A stretch of 34,157 nucleotides of DNA from Verrucomicrobiota bacterium (GTDB lineage Bacteria; Verrucomicrobiota; Verrucomicrobiia; Chthoniobacterales; Terrimicrobiaceae): positions 1 to 34,157 of the forward strand of contig JAPLTF010000096.1 in NCBI GenBank assembly GCA_026398275.1. Reading direction: 5' to 3'. Below the pieces are notes generated by a model. That model had not been told where the DNA came from, made no database searches, and worked only from the letters and a program-made list of their open reading frames with translations. The translations under genes and the position numbers were made by a program. Below, piece after piece: positions 1-9,300 of this stretch. Numbering within the stretch: position 1 is the stretch's first letter; each line of letters begins with the position of its first letter.

Positions 1-2
1 AC

Positions 3-116
3 GGAATCCTCCAGATCGCCAAGCGCATGGCGCGCGGCTTCCGTAACTTCCATTACTTCCGCATCGCTGCCTACCTCAAAGCGGGCGGTCTTCAACTCAA
101 TATTGTTCATGCTTGA
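3..116 (+). pseudogene. C-terminal fragment of an ISL3-like transposase (5' end outside window)
   Basis: Frame 3 is open from the window edge to a TGA at 114-116 and encodes 37 residues. The run ARGFRNFHYFRIAAYLKAGG resembles the C-terminal end of ISL3-family (DDE_Tnp_ISL3) transposases, where an arginine-rich Arg-Gly-Phe/Tyr-Arg segment precedes a hydrophobic end. No terminal inverted repeat is visible downstream; the stop lies within the presumed first codons of the next gene (ATG at 109). That suggests a transposase remnant joined to the neighbouring gene by a rearrangement. The rest of the gene lies upstream, so it could also be an intact transposase. The family call rests on this short C-terminal piece only. 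Confidence 0.45.
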
Positions 117-170
117 ACCCACTCAAAACGTCGAAGCGGCAGAATTCCAGAAGACGGGAAAGATTATCCG

Positions 171-1994
171 TTGCCGGCAGATTTTGGCCGGTTGCCAATC
201 TGCCGTGTTGAGGACTATGCGGAAAAGGTTCCTGAAAAATGGCTTTCCGAGGGCGGCTTTATTATACCGTTGTATCAGAAGGAAGCGCTATTCCTCGAAT
301 TCGAGGGGAAAAAGTGGCGGCCTTGCGCTGCCAAAATTGCCGTTGGCCGAGTGAATGCAGTCACCGGCGATGAATACGACGAGAAAATCCGGACTCACAA
401 ACAGGACTACGTTGTCATTCCCGATCAAAAGTGGCTTGATGGCATCAACTCTGGTGATGGCCGAGTCGGTCAGTTTGTTGCGATGCCACTGGGCAAAGGA
501 TTTACTGTCGAAGCGCAAGTAACTGATGAGGAGATTCACGGTGGGTTTCAGCTTACAATATTTGATCCTAGAAAAGATCGATTTCCTTCTGAAGATCCTG
601 AACAGCTAGCACTGCGGAAAATGAAAATGAATGAGAGAAAGTTTTCTCATGTGGCTCTGTTTTCAGGCGATCTTGGACAGCCAGTCCAGAGAAAGTTCTC
701 TCAAGGGACATTGTTTTCTGGTGGACGCACTGACAGCCATCAACAATTAATGGCTCGAGGAGACCGAGGGTATAGCGATCTTTGCAGCAAGCCGAGCATG
801 GGTGAAGAAACCCCGGAAGGAGTCGGCGGGAAAGTTGGGGAGACCATCGACGAGTATATCGCCCGGCTCATGGCCGACCAGCCTGACAAAGGAAAGGAGG
901 CAAGTCCTAGAGTTGTTGAAATGGGCATAGCGAAAGGGGGAAGTATCAGTCAAAAAATCGTAGAAGACACTTACGGATCAGAATCATGGGATGAAGATTA
1001 TTGCGGCTCAATAGTAATCCACTTGGTAAATAGCGAGGTTTACCAGTTCATCACAGGGCGGGAGGCTCCACCAACACCAGTAACGGCGGAACAATACGCG
1101 AAGCACGAAATCCCCTGGTTTGAATGCTACGATGAGTCAGTTCCTGCTCTCGCTCCAGCCAAGCCTCTCCAATATGTGAGATCCATCGGAGTCATCGAAA
1201 AGGCGCGAGGAATCACTTCCTCCAGTTCAGTAAAATCGATCCCAGTCCTTCCAGAGAGGCTTCGAAAGATCAAGACCCCGACTCAACAAGAGCGAATTGC
1301 GGACTTTGTTCAACGAGCAGAAAGAAGTAACGCCGCCTCGCGCTATCAGATCGCATCACGGGAAGCTACATTTGCAATCGATATGCTTCTTAGTTTAGAC
1401 AACAATGAAGACGGTGCACTTCTTGAAAAGGCCTTTCAATTCCGCGCCGAAGCACATTTCTTTCTAAACCGTTTCCCTGACGCAGAGGGAGATGCGTCCG
1501 AGTGTATCGAAATAAACGCATCAAATCTATCCGCATTGACTGTTCGCGCCAGTTCGTTGGTCTGGATCGGCGAGCATGAGCTGGCGATTAGCGATGCAAA
1601 AAGGCTTCTTTCATTATCCCCTGCAAATGCGGAGGGTTTAAGGATCCTCGCCGAAGCATATTTACAAACCGGGGACAATGATCAGGCTATCAACAACGCA
1701 TCGTCGGTCTTACTCCATCTTCAAAAAGATGCGATCGCATATCGGATCAGAGCCGAGGCTCAACTTAACAAGGAGAAATACGCCGATTGCATAAAGGACG
1801 CCACAGCTGCCTTGATATATGGTGGCTTTGATGATCGAGTGCTTCTTGCCCGCGCGAAAGCATTTGCTGCACTCGGCAATTCCTATGATGCCCGTCAGGA
1901 TGCAGAAGATATTTTACGCATAGACGCTAACAATGAAGAAGCCCGGTTGGTCCTGACAAAGCTTCCAAAGGAAATGAAAGGAAGACGTCATTGA
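171..1994 (+). CDS. Uncharacterised two-part protein with C-terminal TPR repeats; probably 5'-damaged
   Basis: From TTG 171 this encodes 607 residues. Residues about 1-140 (motif VGQFVAMPLGKGFTVEAQVT) and about 260-325 (motif IVIHLVNSEVYQFITG) resemble an uncharacterised family I recall beside kinase and Clp-like genes; this is recall, not a search. A low-complexity linker holds a short duplication (RKFSHVALFSG and RKFSQGTLFSG, about residues 160-186). Residues about 375-600 form TPR-like helical pairs, suggesting a protein-protein scaffold. The frame is open upstream of 171 to the stop at 114-116, and residues just before TTG (RIPEDGKDYPLP) look like genuine family sequence. A likely N-terminus (MLEPTQNVEA, ATG 109) lies in another frame, so a frameshift near 145-165 is suspected. 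The gene ends 1 bp before the kinase start, implying co-translation. Its G+C looks lower than that of the core genes. Confidence 0.6.
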   Translation: MPADFGRLPICRVEDYAEKVPEKWLSEGGFIIPLYQKEALFLEFEGKKWRPCAAKIAVGRVNAVTGDEYDEKIRTHKQDYVVIPDQKWLDGINSGDGRVGQFVAMPLGKGFTVEAQVTDEEIHGGFQLTIFDPRKDRFPSEDPEQLALRKMKMNERKFSHVALFSGDLGQPVQRKFSQGTLFSGGRTDSHQQLMARGDRGYSDLCSKPSMGEETPEGVGGKVGETIDEYIARLMADQPDKGKEASPRVVEMGIAKGGSISQKIVEDTYGSESWDEDYCGSIVIHLVNSEVYQFITGREAPPTPVTAEQYAKHEIPWFECYDESVPALAPAKPLQYVRSIGVIEKARGITSSSSVKSIPVLPERLRKIKTPTQQERIADFVQRAERSNAASRYQIASREATFAIDMLLSLDNNEDGALLEKAFQFRAEAHFFLNRFPDAEGDASECIEINASNLSALTVRASSLVWIGEHELAISDAKRLLSLSPANAEGLRILAEAYLQTGDNDQAINNASSVLLHLQKDAIAYRIRAEAQLNKEKYADCIKDATAALIYGGFDDRVLLARAKAFAALGNSYDARQDAEDILRIDANNEEARLVLTKLPKEMKGRRH

Positions 1995-1995
1995 T

Positions 1996-3267
1996 ATGCG
2001 GATAAGTTGGCAAGTTGGGTCGGTAATTGATGGCCTTTACGAAATCCTTGCCGTTTTCTCGTCGGGTGGTATGGGAACCGTGTATCGAGTCCGGCATCTT
2101 GGATGGAATATCGACTTGGCATTGAAGCATCCGAAACCCGAACTTCTTGGCGATCCTGATACCGTCATACTTTTTGAGCAGGAATGTGAAGCGTGGGTTG
2201 GCATTGGGCTTCATCCCCATGTGGCGACATGCCATTACACGAAGAAGGTTTCAAATGTTCCGTGCGTATTTGCCGAGTTTGTCGATGGTGGTAGCCTACG
2301 GGACTGGATCGCTTCAAAGCGGCTTTATCACGGGGAAGAGGCAGCTATTGTTGCACGGATTATCGGCATAGCGATCCAGTTTTCCTGGGGGCTCGCATGG
2401 GCACATCAACACCGATTGATTCACAGTGATGTAAAGCCGGGAAATGTTCTGATGACATCCGATGGTCTTACGAAAGTGACAGACTTTGGTTTGGCAAAAG
2501 CGGGCAGGTGCCTCACGGCGAACGACACATCACTGTTTGTCAACGCAGGAGGAATGACTCCTGGATATTGCTCTCCTGAGCAGGCCGCTTACGGGGAGTT
2601 GACCTTTGCCACTGATGTCTGGAGCTGGGCAGTTTCGGTTTTGGAAATGTTTATGGGTGGCATTTGTTGGCAACATGGTCCCGCGGCGTGTGCTGCCTTG
2701 ACCGCTTATGGCGAACAGGGACGACGAACTCGATGCATGCCTGAAATGCCCGTCATGGTATTCAAGCTTCTTGGGGAATGCCTTCAACGTAACCCGGCGC
2801 AGCGCCCAACTGACTTCAAGAAAATCGCTGCGCTCTTGTGCGGCTTTTATCGCGAGCTTTTCGGCGAGGATTTTGAACTGGACGAACCAGACGAAAAACT
2901 ACTGATTCCAGATGCGTTGAACAACCGGGCAGTTTCTCTCGTTGATCTGGGAAGAATAGATGAAGCATCAGCACTATTAAAACAGGCTTTGGCTTTAGAG
3001 TCGGACCATCCCGAGGCGCTTTACAACTCCAGTCTTTTGATTGCGAACCTTCATCGAACAACAGCCCTGCGCCTTGCAGTGCCCAGAAGCGGGGCGGAAT
3101 ACAGCCACAATACCAGAAGATTCAAGCGACTCATGGAAAAGGCACGTATTGCTGCCGGAACTGGTCGCAGGGATGACGCGCTGCGCTATTTACATACAGC
3201 TCGTGAGTTGCCAGGTTTCGAGCGGCATCCGGCAATACGTGCATTCAATGTCTCGCTGAAACCATAA
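1996..3267 (+). CDS. Ser/Thr protein kinase with C-terminal TPR
   Basis: A 423-residue Hanks-type kinase. The glycine-rich loop is SSGGMGTVY (22-30), the ATP-binding lysine is K44 in LALKHPKP, the catalytic loop is HSDVKPGN (143-150, Asp145) and the metal-binding DFG is 163-165. The usual APE is SPE, in GMTPGYCSPEQA. All key catalytic residues are present, so activity is likely. Residues about 299-343 form a TPR (NNRAVSLVDLGRIDEASALL), and the C-terminal 60 residues look like another helical repeat. No transmembrane segment is seen, so a cytosolic kinase is expected. The start follows the upstream stop by 1 bp with AAGGAAG about 11 bases upstream. Related kinases I recall have a much longer repeat-rich middle; here the segment between the first TPR and PRSGAEYSH seems missing. 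The substrate may be either neighbour, but that is inference. Confidence 0.88.
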   Translation: MRISWQVGSVIDGLYEILAVFSSGGMGTVYRVRHLGWNIDLALKHPKPELLGDPDTVILFEQECEAWVGIGLHPHVATCHYTKKVSNVPCVFAEFVDGGSLRDWIASKRLYHGEEAAIVARIIGIAIQFSWGLAWAHQHRLIHSDVKPGNVLMTSDGLTKVTDFGLAKAGRCLTANDTSLFVNAGGMTPGYCSPEQAAYGELTFATDVWSWAVSVLEMFMGGICWQHGPAACAALTAYGEQGRRTRCMPEMPVMVFKLLGECLQRNPAQRPTDFKKIAALLCGFYRELFGEDFELDEPDEKLLIPDALNNRAVSLVDLGRIDEASALLKQALALESDHPEALYNSSLLIANLHRTTALRLAVPRSGAEYSHNTRRFKRLMEKARIAAGTGRRDDALRYLHTARELPGFERHPAIRAFNVSLKP

Positions 3268-3279
3268 AATTATAGAGCT

Positions 3280-5703
3280 GTGATAACGCACCCCCTCAAC
3301 ATTGCCTGGTCCATCGCCGAGATTGAGGCGTCAGCGGCGGGGTTTGACGCGATCCTTCCAAACCATTTCTGGATTGGCTGCTGCAAAGGCTGCGATCTTG
3401 ACTGTGCCAAATTCCTCCAAAACGCGAATCCAGAGGTGCAGAATCAGGAAGCGCAAATCGCCCAAGATTTCCAGGCCGTTCGAGATGCCCTTGCCGATGG
3501 GAAGTTGAACCCCACAACTCTCCGCCGCGCTTTACGAGCGAGTCTCGGCAAAAATGGAGAGCCCACTCCTCGCCCATTACACAGGGATCCAGATTTGAGT
3601 GCTGCGTTTGTGGCGGCAAAACACCTCGCGAAAATCGGTGGCTGCCAACCGAAGCCCGTTCATGTGCTGTTCAGTCTTTTGCGTGAACCCGATCCGATTT
3701 TTGATGACTGCTTGGCATCCATCGGCGGAGATAGGAAGTTGCTGGTAGATGCTTTGGAAATCTGCGTTCTGGCAGAGGGTTTTGCTGACTACGGTTGGGA
3801 TGCAGATGGCAAAATCCCTCTTCCTGGTGACAAGCCCAAGCGGGACGCCAAGTCCGATGCCAAACCGAAAAAGCCGTCTGCCCTTGCACATTTCGGCCGT
3901 GACCTGAACCGACTTGCCAAGGCCGGGAAACTCGCCCCGGTGATCGGTCGGAAGCCGGAGATGCTCAAAATCGCCCAGACACTCCTCCAAAGCCGGAAGT
4001 GCAACGTCATTCTTGTCGGTGAGGCGGGAGTCGGGAAGACCGGTATTGTCGAGGGCCTCGCCCAGCGGATCGCCCAGGGCAAAGTCCCTGAGGAACTGAA
4101 AGCAACCCGGATCATCGAACTCTCGATGTCGTTGCTTGTGGCCGGGACGAAATATCGTGGAGAGTTCGAGGAACGCGTGCAGGCGGTCATCAAAGAAGCC
4201 TCGACGGATTCCAACATCGTCCTCTTTCTGGACGAGATCCACACATTGATGGGTGCCGGGAAGGCCGGCGGTTCGATGGATGCGGCGAATATCCTGAAAC
4301 CCGCCCTCGCCCGTGGGGAGATCCGCGTTATCGGAGCGACGACCATCGCGGAATACCGGCTCCACATCGAAAAGGACGCCGCGCTTGAACGCCGGTTCCA
4401 GAAGGTAGATGTCGAGGAACCGACCCCGGATGAGGCACTGGAAATCCTCCGGGGCATCCGCACTCGCATGGAGGAGCATCACGGAATCAAAATCACGGAC
4501 GGGGCGATTTCCGCAGCCGTCGAGTGGTCGGTTCGCTATCTCCCCGACTTCCGGCTGCCGGACAAAGCGATTGACCTCCTCGATACCGCCTGCGCCCAAG
4601 CGAAGTTTTTGACGTTTGGAGCGTGGGCGTCCCGCCCGCATAAAGATTCTATCACGGGCGGGACGCCCATGCTCCCTTGTGCCGTGGATCGGGAGCAGAT
4701 AGCGGCCGTGGTCGCCAGCCGGTGCAAGATCCCTGTCGGCACATTGACCGAGGACGAGGGCCAGCGGCTCCGCTCAATGGAGGAAGCGCTTGGCAAACGG
4801 GTCAAAGGACAGGATGCGGCCATCAAGACGGTTTCGGAGGCCGTGCGTCTGGCGCGGACAGGATTGGGCAATCCCAACCGCCCGGTCGGCTCGTTCCTCT
4901 TCGTTGGCCCCTCGGGAACAGGGAAAACCGAACTGGCCAAGGCACTCGCGGAATTCCTGTTCCACAATGAATCAAGCCTTGTCCGTTTCGATATGTCGGA
5001 ATTCATGGAGGAGCACAGCGTCAGCAAGCTCATCGGAGCCCCGCCGGGATACAAGGGTTGTGACGAGGAAGGCCAGCTCACCGGCAAAGTCCGCACCCGG
5101 CCATACAGTGTCGTGCTTTTCGACGAAATCGAAAAAGCCCACCCCCGCGTGCTCGATATCTTTCTACAAATCTTCGACGAAGGCACCCTCACCGATGCGA
5201 GCGGCCGGAAATGCGGTTTCCGCAACGCCGTCATCATCCTGACCAGCAACCTCGGCTCGGGCGAACTCGCTGCGAAGAAAGAAATGGGCTTCGGCGCAAA
5301 ACCGGAAGACGCCGCAGAGATTCAGGCAAGGATGGACGAACGCATCCGGGCCGCGATAAAAAGCCACCTCCGCCCGGAGCTGGTCAACCGCCTGTCGTCC
5401 ATCGTCCAATTCCACCAACTCGCCCCGGCCGACATCCGCGAGATCGTGGGGAAATGCCTTGCTGCCCTGAACGCCCGCCTCGCTGAGCGCCAAATTGTGG
5501 TTTCCCTGTCCCCGGAGGTGGTGGATTTGCTCGTGAAGGAAGGGTTCAGCCCGGAATACGGAGCCAGGGAACTCGAACGCACCATCGAACGGCTGATTTC
5601 CAAGCCCCTCGCGGAAGCCATCCTCGCCGGCAGCATCAAATTGGGGGAAACCGTGCTCGCCGAGATTGCCAACGAGGAAGTGATTTTCCGAGCGGCTGGT
5701 TGA
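3280..5703 (+). CDS. Clp-family double AAA+ ATPase (ClpB/ClpC-like, no long M domain)
   Basis: An 807-residue Hsp100-type ATPase starting at GTG 3280. The N-terminal 165 residues resemble a divergent Clp N domain. AAA-1 has Walker A GEAGVGKT (247-254) and Walker B with D318/E319 (LFLDEIH). AAA-2 has Walker A GPSGTGKT (543-550) and Walker B at D615 (LFDEIEKAH), followed by the C-terminal small domain with GARELERT. The region joining the modules lacks the long coiled-coil M domain of ClpB. Residues 447-466 (within GAWASRPHKDSITGGTPMLP) are encoded by an inserted palindrome, annotated separately. Such enzymes unfold or remodel proteins using ATP. Placement 12 bp after a kinase and a TPR protein suggests a phosphorylation-regulated remodelling complex, which is inference. 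No ClpP-docking loop was identified with confidence. Confidence 0.9.
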   Translation: MITHPLNIAWSIAEIEASAAGFDAILPNHFWIGCCKGCDLDCAKFLQNANPEVQNQEAQIAQDFQAVRDALADGKLNPTTLRRALRASLGKNGEPTPRPLHRDPDLSAAFVAAKHLAKIGGCQPKPVHVLFSLLREPDPIFDDCLASIGGDRKLLVDALEICVLAEGFADYGWDADGKIPLPGDKPKRDAKSDAKPKKPSALAHFGRDLNRLAKAGKLAPVIGRKPEMLKIAQTLLQSRKCNVILVGEAGVGKTGIVEGLAQRIAQGKVPEELKATRIIELSMSLLVAGTKYRGEFEERVQAVIKEASTDSNIVLFLDEIHTLMGAGKAGGSMDAANILKPALARGEIRVIGATTIAEYRLHIEKDAALERRFQKVDVEEPTPDEALEILRGIRTRMEEHHGIKITDGAISAAVEWSVRYLPDFRLPDKAIDLLDTACAQAKFLTFGAWASRPHKDSITGGTPMLPCAVDREQIAAVVASRCKIPVGTLTEDEGQRLRSMEEALGKRVKGQDAAIKTVSEAVRLARTGLGNPNRPVGSFLFVGPSGTGKTELAKALAEFLFHNESSLVRFDMSEFMEEHSVSKLIGAPPGYKGCDEEGQLTGKVRTRPYSVVLFDEIEKAHPRVLDIFLQIFDEGTLTDASGRKCGFRNAVIILTSNLGSGELAAKKEMGFGAKPEDAAEIQARMDERIRAAIKSHLRPELVNRLSSIVQFHQLAPADIREIVGKCLAALNARLAERQIVVSLSPEVVDLLVKEGFSPEYGARELERTIERLISKPLAEAILAGSIKLGETVLAEIANEEVIFRAAG
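4618..4675. repeat. REP-like palindrome inserted in frame in the Clp-like gene
   Basis: The arms 4618-4638 (begins GGAGCGTGGGCGTCCC) and 4655-4675 are reverse complements at 20 of 21 positions, around a 16-base AT-richer loop. The single mismatch is G4623 against A4670. The element lies between the two AAA modules and encodes an arginine/proline/glycine-rich insert in a place where relatives have none. Its GC-rich arms with GGGCGTCCCGCCC resemble dispersed palindromes of the REP type; whether other copies exist in the genome cannot be seen here. Confidence 0.8.
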
Positions 5704-5737
5704 CGATTTCTGCCCTCGACCGTTTGGCTTACTTAGA

Positions 5738-5794
5738 ATGAAAATCCAAACGATCATCCTGATAGCCGTCGCCTGCGTTGCGGCGGCAATTTGA
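5738..5794 (+). CDS. Tiny hydrophobic ORF, possible gene remnant
   Basis: An ATG at 5738 opens 18 codons (MKIQTIILIAVACVAAAI, stop TGA 5792). The peptide resembles a bacterial signal sequence cut off by a stop. It may be the remnant of an exported protein between the Clp-like gene and hicB. There is no good ribosome binding site, and it may be chance. Confidence 0.15.
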   Translation: MKIQTIILIAVACVAAAI

Positions 5795-5856
5795 CTTGGC
5801 TTGTGGGAATCCATCTGAATCTCGACAGGCTGGCAGTCCGGTGTTACTTTCCGCTC

Positions 5857-6084
5857 ATGAAATACGCTGTCTTAATCGAGCCCGTTGAGGAATCGGAAGG
5901 GATGCCGGGATTCTACTACGCGCATGTGCCATCGCTGGGAATTACCACCCACGGCGGGGGAATCGACGGGGCGATGGCTGCCGCACGGGATCTCATTTCG
6001 GTCTGGGTGGAGGAGATGCGGGCCGTAGGGAAAGCCCCCCAAACTCCAGGCGAGTCCATCCTTGCGACGCTTGAGGTGGCGTAA
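5857..6084 (+). CDS. hicB: HicB-type antitoxin
   Basis: ATG 5857 gives 75 residues ([20 protein letters not shown]). It has the partial RNase H-like HicB fold: a beta strand with the early acidic patch, then [24 protein letters not shown], the conserved Gly/Glu-Ala helix of the family. The protein ends after this domain, so the C-terminal DNA-binding domain found in many HicB proteins is absent, and autoregulation may depend on other factors. The open frame extends upstream to 5791, but ATG 5857 matches the usual family start. Its TAA overlaps the hicA ATG (TAATG at 6082-6086), which couples the two. The role is to neutralise HicA by direct binding. Confidence 0.85.
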   Translation: MKYAVLIEPVEESEGMPGFYYAHVPSLGITTHGGGIDGAMAAARDLISVWVEEMRAVGKAPQTPGESILATLEVA

Positions 6085-6290
6085 TGCCCTACAAGGCAAA
6101 AGAGGTTCTCGGCCGTTTGGAGCGTGCCGGATTCGAGATCCGCAGGCAAAGCGGCTCCCATGTGGTTCTGAGGCATGCCGACGGGAGGCAGACGTATGTG
6201 GCTATGCACCCCGGAGATGTGCCCAAGGGGACATTTCGTTCAATCCTCAAGCAAGCCGGGTTGGACGAGGGGGAATTTAAAAAATTGTAA
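6084..6290 (+). CDS. hicA: HicA-type mRNA interferase toxin
   Basis: A 68-residue protein of the HicA/YcfA family, a small dsRBD-like fold that cleaves mRNA independently of the ribosome. The motif [11 protein letters not shown] contains the catalytic histidine (H26) in the conserved G-S-H context, followed by the typical [19 protein letters not shown] segment. It overlaps the hicB stop by one base. The order antitoxin-toxin is the reverse of E. coli hicAB but common for short HicB forms. All expected toxin residues are present, so the module should be active. Confidence 0.92.
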   Translation: MPYKAKEVLGRLERAGFEIRRQSGSHVVLRHADGRQTYVAMHPGDVPKGTFRSILKQAGLDEGEFKKL

Positions 6291-6311
6291 GAAGAGAGAC
6301 ACCGCTGGTTT

Positions 6312-9300
6312 TTAAACCATAAACTCCGAAAGTTCCTCGAGCAACTCGCGCTCGTCGCCGACCGAGAACTCCTCGCCGGTCTCCATCTCGATTGTGCGCC
6401 CGTCGGAACGGACAAACTCCAGAATCAGCGGGCGTGGGCCGGGGTGGCGCTTGACGGATTCTAGAATCCGGAGCAGGTCGTCCTCCAGCATCTTCTCGCG
6501 CGAGAGGCGGAGGCGGACCGGTTTGACCGAGGCTTTGGGTTTCAGGGCGGCGACCGAGGTGGCGGTGGCGCGGACGGAGTCGTCGCGGCGCGCGATCCGG
6601 GCGTTGACGGCGAGCGCCGCCCCCGGGACCAGGAGTGCGGCATTTTTCGTGAAGGCCTCCTCCCAGACGGTGATCTCCAGCGACCCGGTGAAATCTTCGA
6701 GCAGCAGGACGCCGAACGGCTTGCCGTCCTTTTTCGTGAATTTTTTCTCCACTGTGGAAAGCAGTCCCGCGAGCTTGAACGAGGCGGATTCCTCGGTCTG
6801 CAGGGCCTGGGCAATGGTCGAGTATTTTCCGGAATCGAAATGTCCGGCGAACCGGTCCAGCGGATGTCCGCTCACGTAGTAGCCGAGCAGCTCCTTCTCG
6901 TAGGCGAGCATTTCCTGCTGCGGCCAGGGCTCGACTTTTGCGGCGCCGGAAGCGGTTCCCTTTTCGGCCGGCATGTCCAGATCCCCGAAAAGCGAGACCT
7001 GACCACTCGCCCGGTCGCGCTGGACCGATGCCGCCGCGCCCATGGCGGATTCGATCTCGGCAAACAGTTGCGAGCGGAATTTTCCAAAGCAGTCGAACGC
7101 CCCGCACTTGACCAGGCTCTCCACGATCTTCCTGTTCACCGTGCGGGAATCCAGGCGCGAGCAGAAGTTGGCCAGCGACTCGAACGGGCCGTTTTTTTCG
7201 CGCTCGGCGATGGCGGATTCCATCGCTCCGGAGCCGACGTTCTTGATCGAGCCGAGCCCGAACCGGATTGCAGCCGCGTCCTCCTGCGGGGTGAATTTGA
7301 GGTCGCTCGTATTGATGTCCGGCGGGCGGATCGCTATCTCCATGCGGCGGCACTCGCCGATGACCTCTGCCAGGCGCTCGACCGTGCTGGCGTCGAAGCT
7401 GAGCATCGCGGCCATGAACTCGACCGGGTAGTGGGCCTTGAGATACGCGGTCTGATACGAGATCCATCCGTAGGCCGCGCTGTGGCTCTTGTTGAACCCA
7501 TATTCGGCGAACTTGAGAATGAACTCGAAGATGGCGTTGGCGATCTTCGGCGTGATGGCGTTCTTTTTTTCGCAGCCGTCGACGAAGCTCACGCGCTCCT
7601 TCTCCATCTTTTCCTTGTCCTTTTTCCCCATCGCGCGGCGGCGGAGGTCGGCGTCGCCGAGCGAGTAGCCCGCCAGCACGCTCGCCGCGAGCTGCACCTG
7701 CTCCTGGTAGACGATGATGCCGTAGGTCTCCGAGCAGACCTTTTCGAGGAGGGGGTGGATGTATTCGATCTTTTTCTGACCCTTCTTGCGCTCGATGTAT
7801 TCCGGGATGAACTGCATCGGTCCCGGACGGTAGAGCGCGCCGAGCGCGATGATGTCGTCGATCGTCGTGATGTCGAAATTCTTGCAGAAGCCGGTGATTC
7901 CGCTGCTTTCCATCTGGAAAATCCCGAGGGTTTCGCCCCGGTTGTAGATCCCGAATGTTTCCTTGTCCTCCGTGGGGATGGTGGCGAGATCGAATGCCGG
8001 ATCCTTTTTGTGGATGAGCCGAACGGCCTCGTTCATCACGGTCAGCGTCTTCAGGCCGAGGAAGTCCATCTTGAGCATTCCGAGGTCGGTGAGGGGGCCC
8101 ATCGCATACTGGGTGACAACCTCGTTTTCCTTCCCGCGGCAGAGCGGGATGAACTCGTCGAGGTTGCGGTCGCCGATTACGACCCCCGCCGCGTGGATGC
8201 CGGTGTTCCGGCTCAGGCCCTCGAGCACCTTCGCGTAGTCCCAGAGCTGCTTGACGGCGGGTTCATTTTCGATGGCGGCGGCAAGTTCCGGGTTCTTCTT
8301 CGCCGCTCCCTCGAGGTCGATGTTGAGCTCGTTCGGGATCATCTTGGCGATGCGGTCGCCGTCGCCGAAGCTCCAGCCCAGAACCCGCCCGACATCCCGC
8401 ACCACGCTCTTGGCTCCCAATGTTCCAAATGTGACGATCTGCGAGACCGCCCGCTCGCCGTATTTTTTTCTGACGTAGTCGATCACCTCGCCGCGGCGGT
8501 CCATGCAGAAATCCACGTCGATATCCGGCGGGCTGATGCGCTCGGGGTTCAGGAACCGCTCGAAGATCAGCCCGTAGCGGAGCGGGTCGATATCCGTGAT
8601 CGCCAGGACGTAGGCGATGAGCGAGCCGGCCGCCGAGCCGCGGCCGGGCCCGACAGGAATGCCCCGGCTTTTTGCGTAATGGATGAAGTCCCAGACAATA
8701 AGAAAATAGCTGACGAACCCGGTCCTTTCGATGACCGAGAGCTCGTAGTCGAGGCGCGTGCGCAAGACCTCGTCAGTTTCGGCGCGCTCTCCGAACCGCG
8801 CCCGCAGGCCTTCGTAGCACAGGTCATGGAGATATTTTTCGCGGGTGATTCCAGTGGGCGGTTCGAAAGCCGGGTATTTGGCCTTGCCGAACTCCATTTC
8901 AAAATGGCAGCGCTCGGCGATGGCCAGCGTGTTGTCGCAAGCTTCCGGCAGCTCAGAGAACAGCGCGCGCATTTCCTCCGCGGATTTGAAATACAGCTCC
9001 GGGACATAGTGCAGTCGCTTTTCGTCCATCACCATCGAGCCCGTGCCGATGCAGATCATCACGTCGTGCGCGTCGTGGTGCGAGCGTTCGAGGAAGTGCA
9101 CGTCGTTCGCCGCGACCAGGCCGAGATCAAGCGCGCGGGCGATGCGCACCAGGTCTGGATTCGCGCGCCGCTGAGCGTCGATGCCGTGGTCGTGGAGCTC
9201 CACAAAGAAGTTTTCCTTCCCGAAGATGTCGCGGTATCCGGCTGCCGCCTGCCCGGCCGCTTTGAAATTTCCCGCCTGGAGGAGGGAGTTGACCTCCCCC

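Noticed and set aside
3577-4641. 354-codon minus-strand frame opposite the Clp-like gene
   Set aside because: Shadow frame; the Clp-like protein on the plus strand has all catalytic motifs.
6291-6325. TGGTTTTTAAACCA as a terminator for hicA and dnaE
   Set aside because: Six-base AT-rich stem overlapping the dnaE stop, with no T-run; too weak to call.
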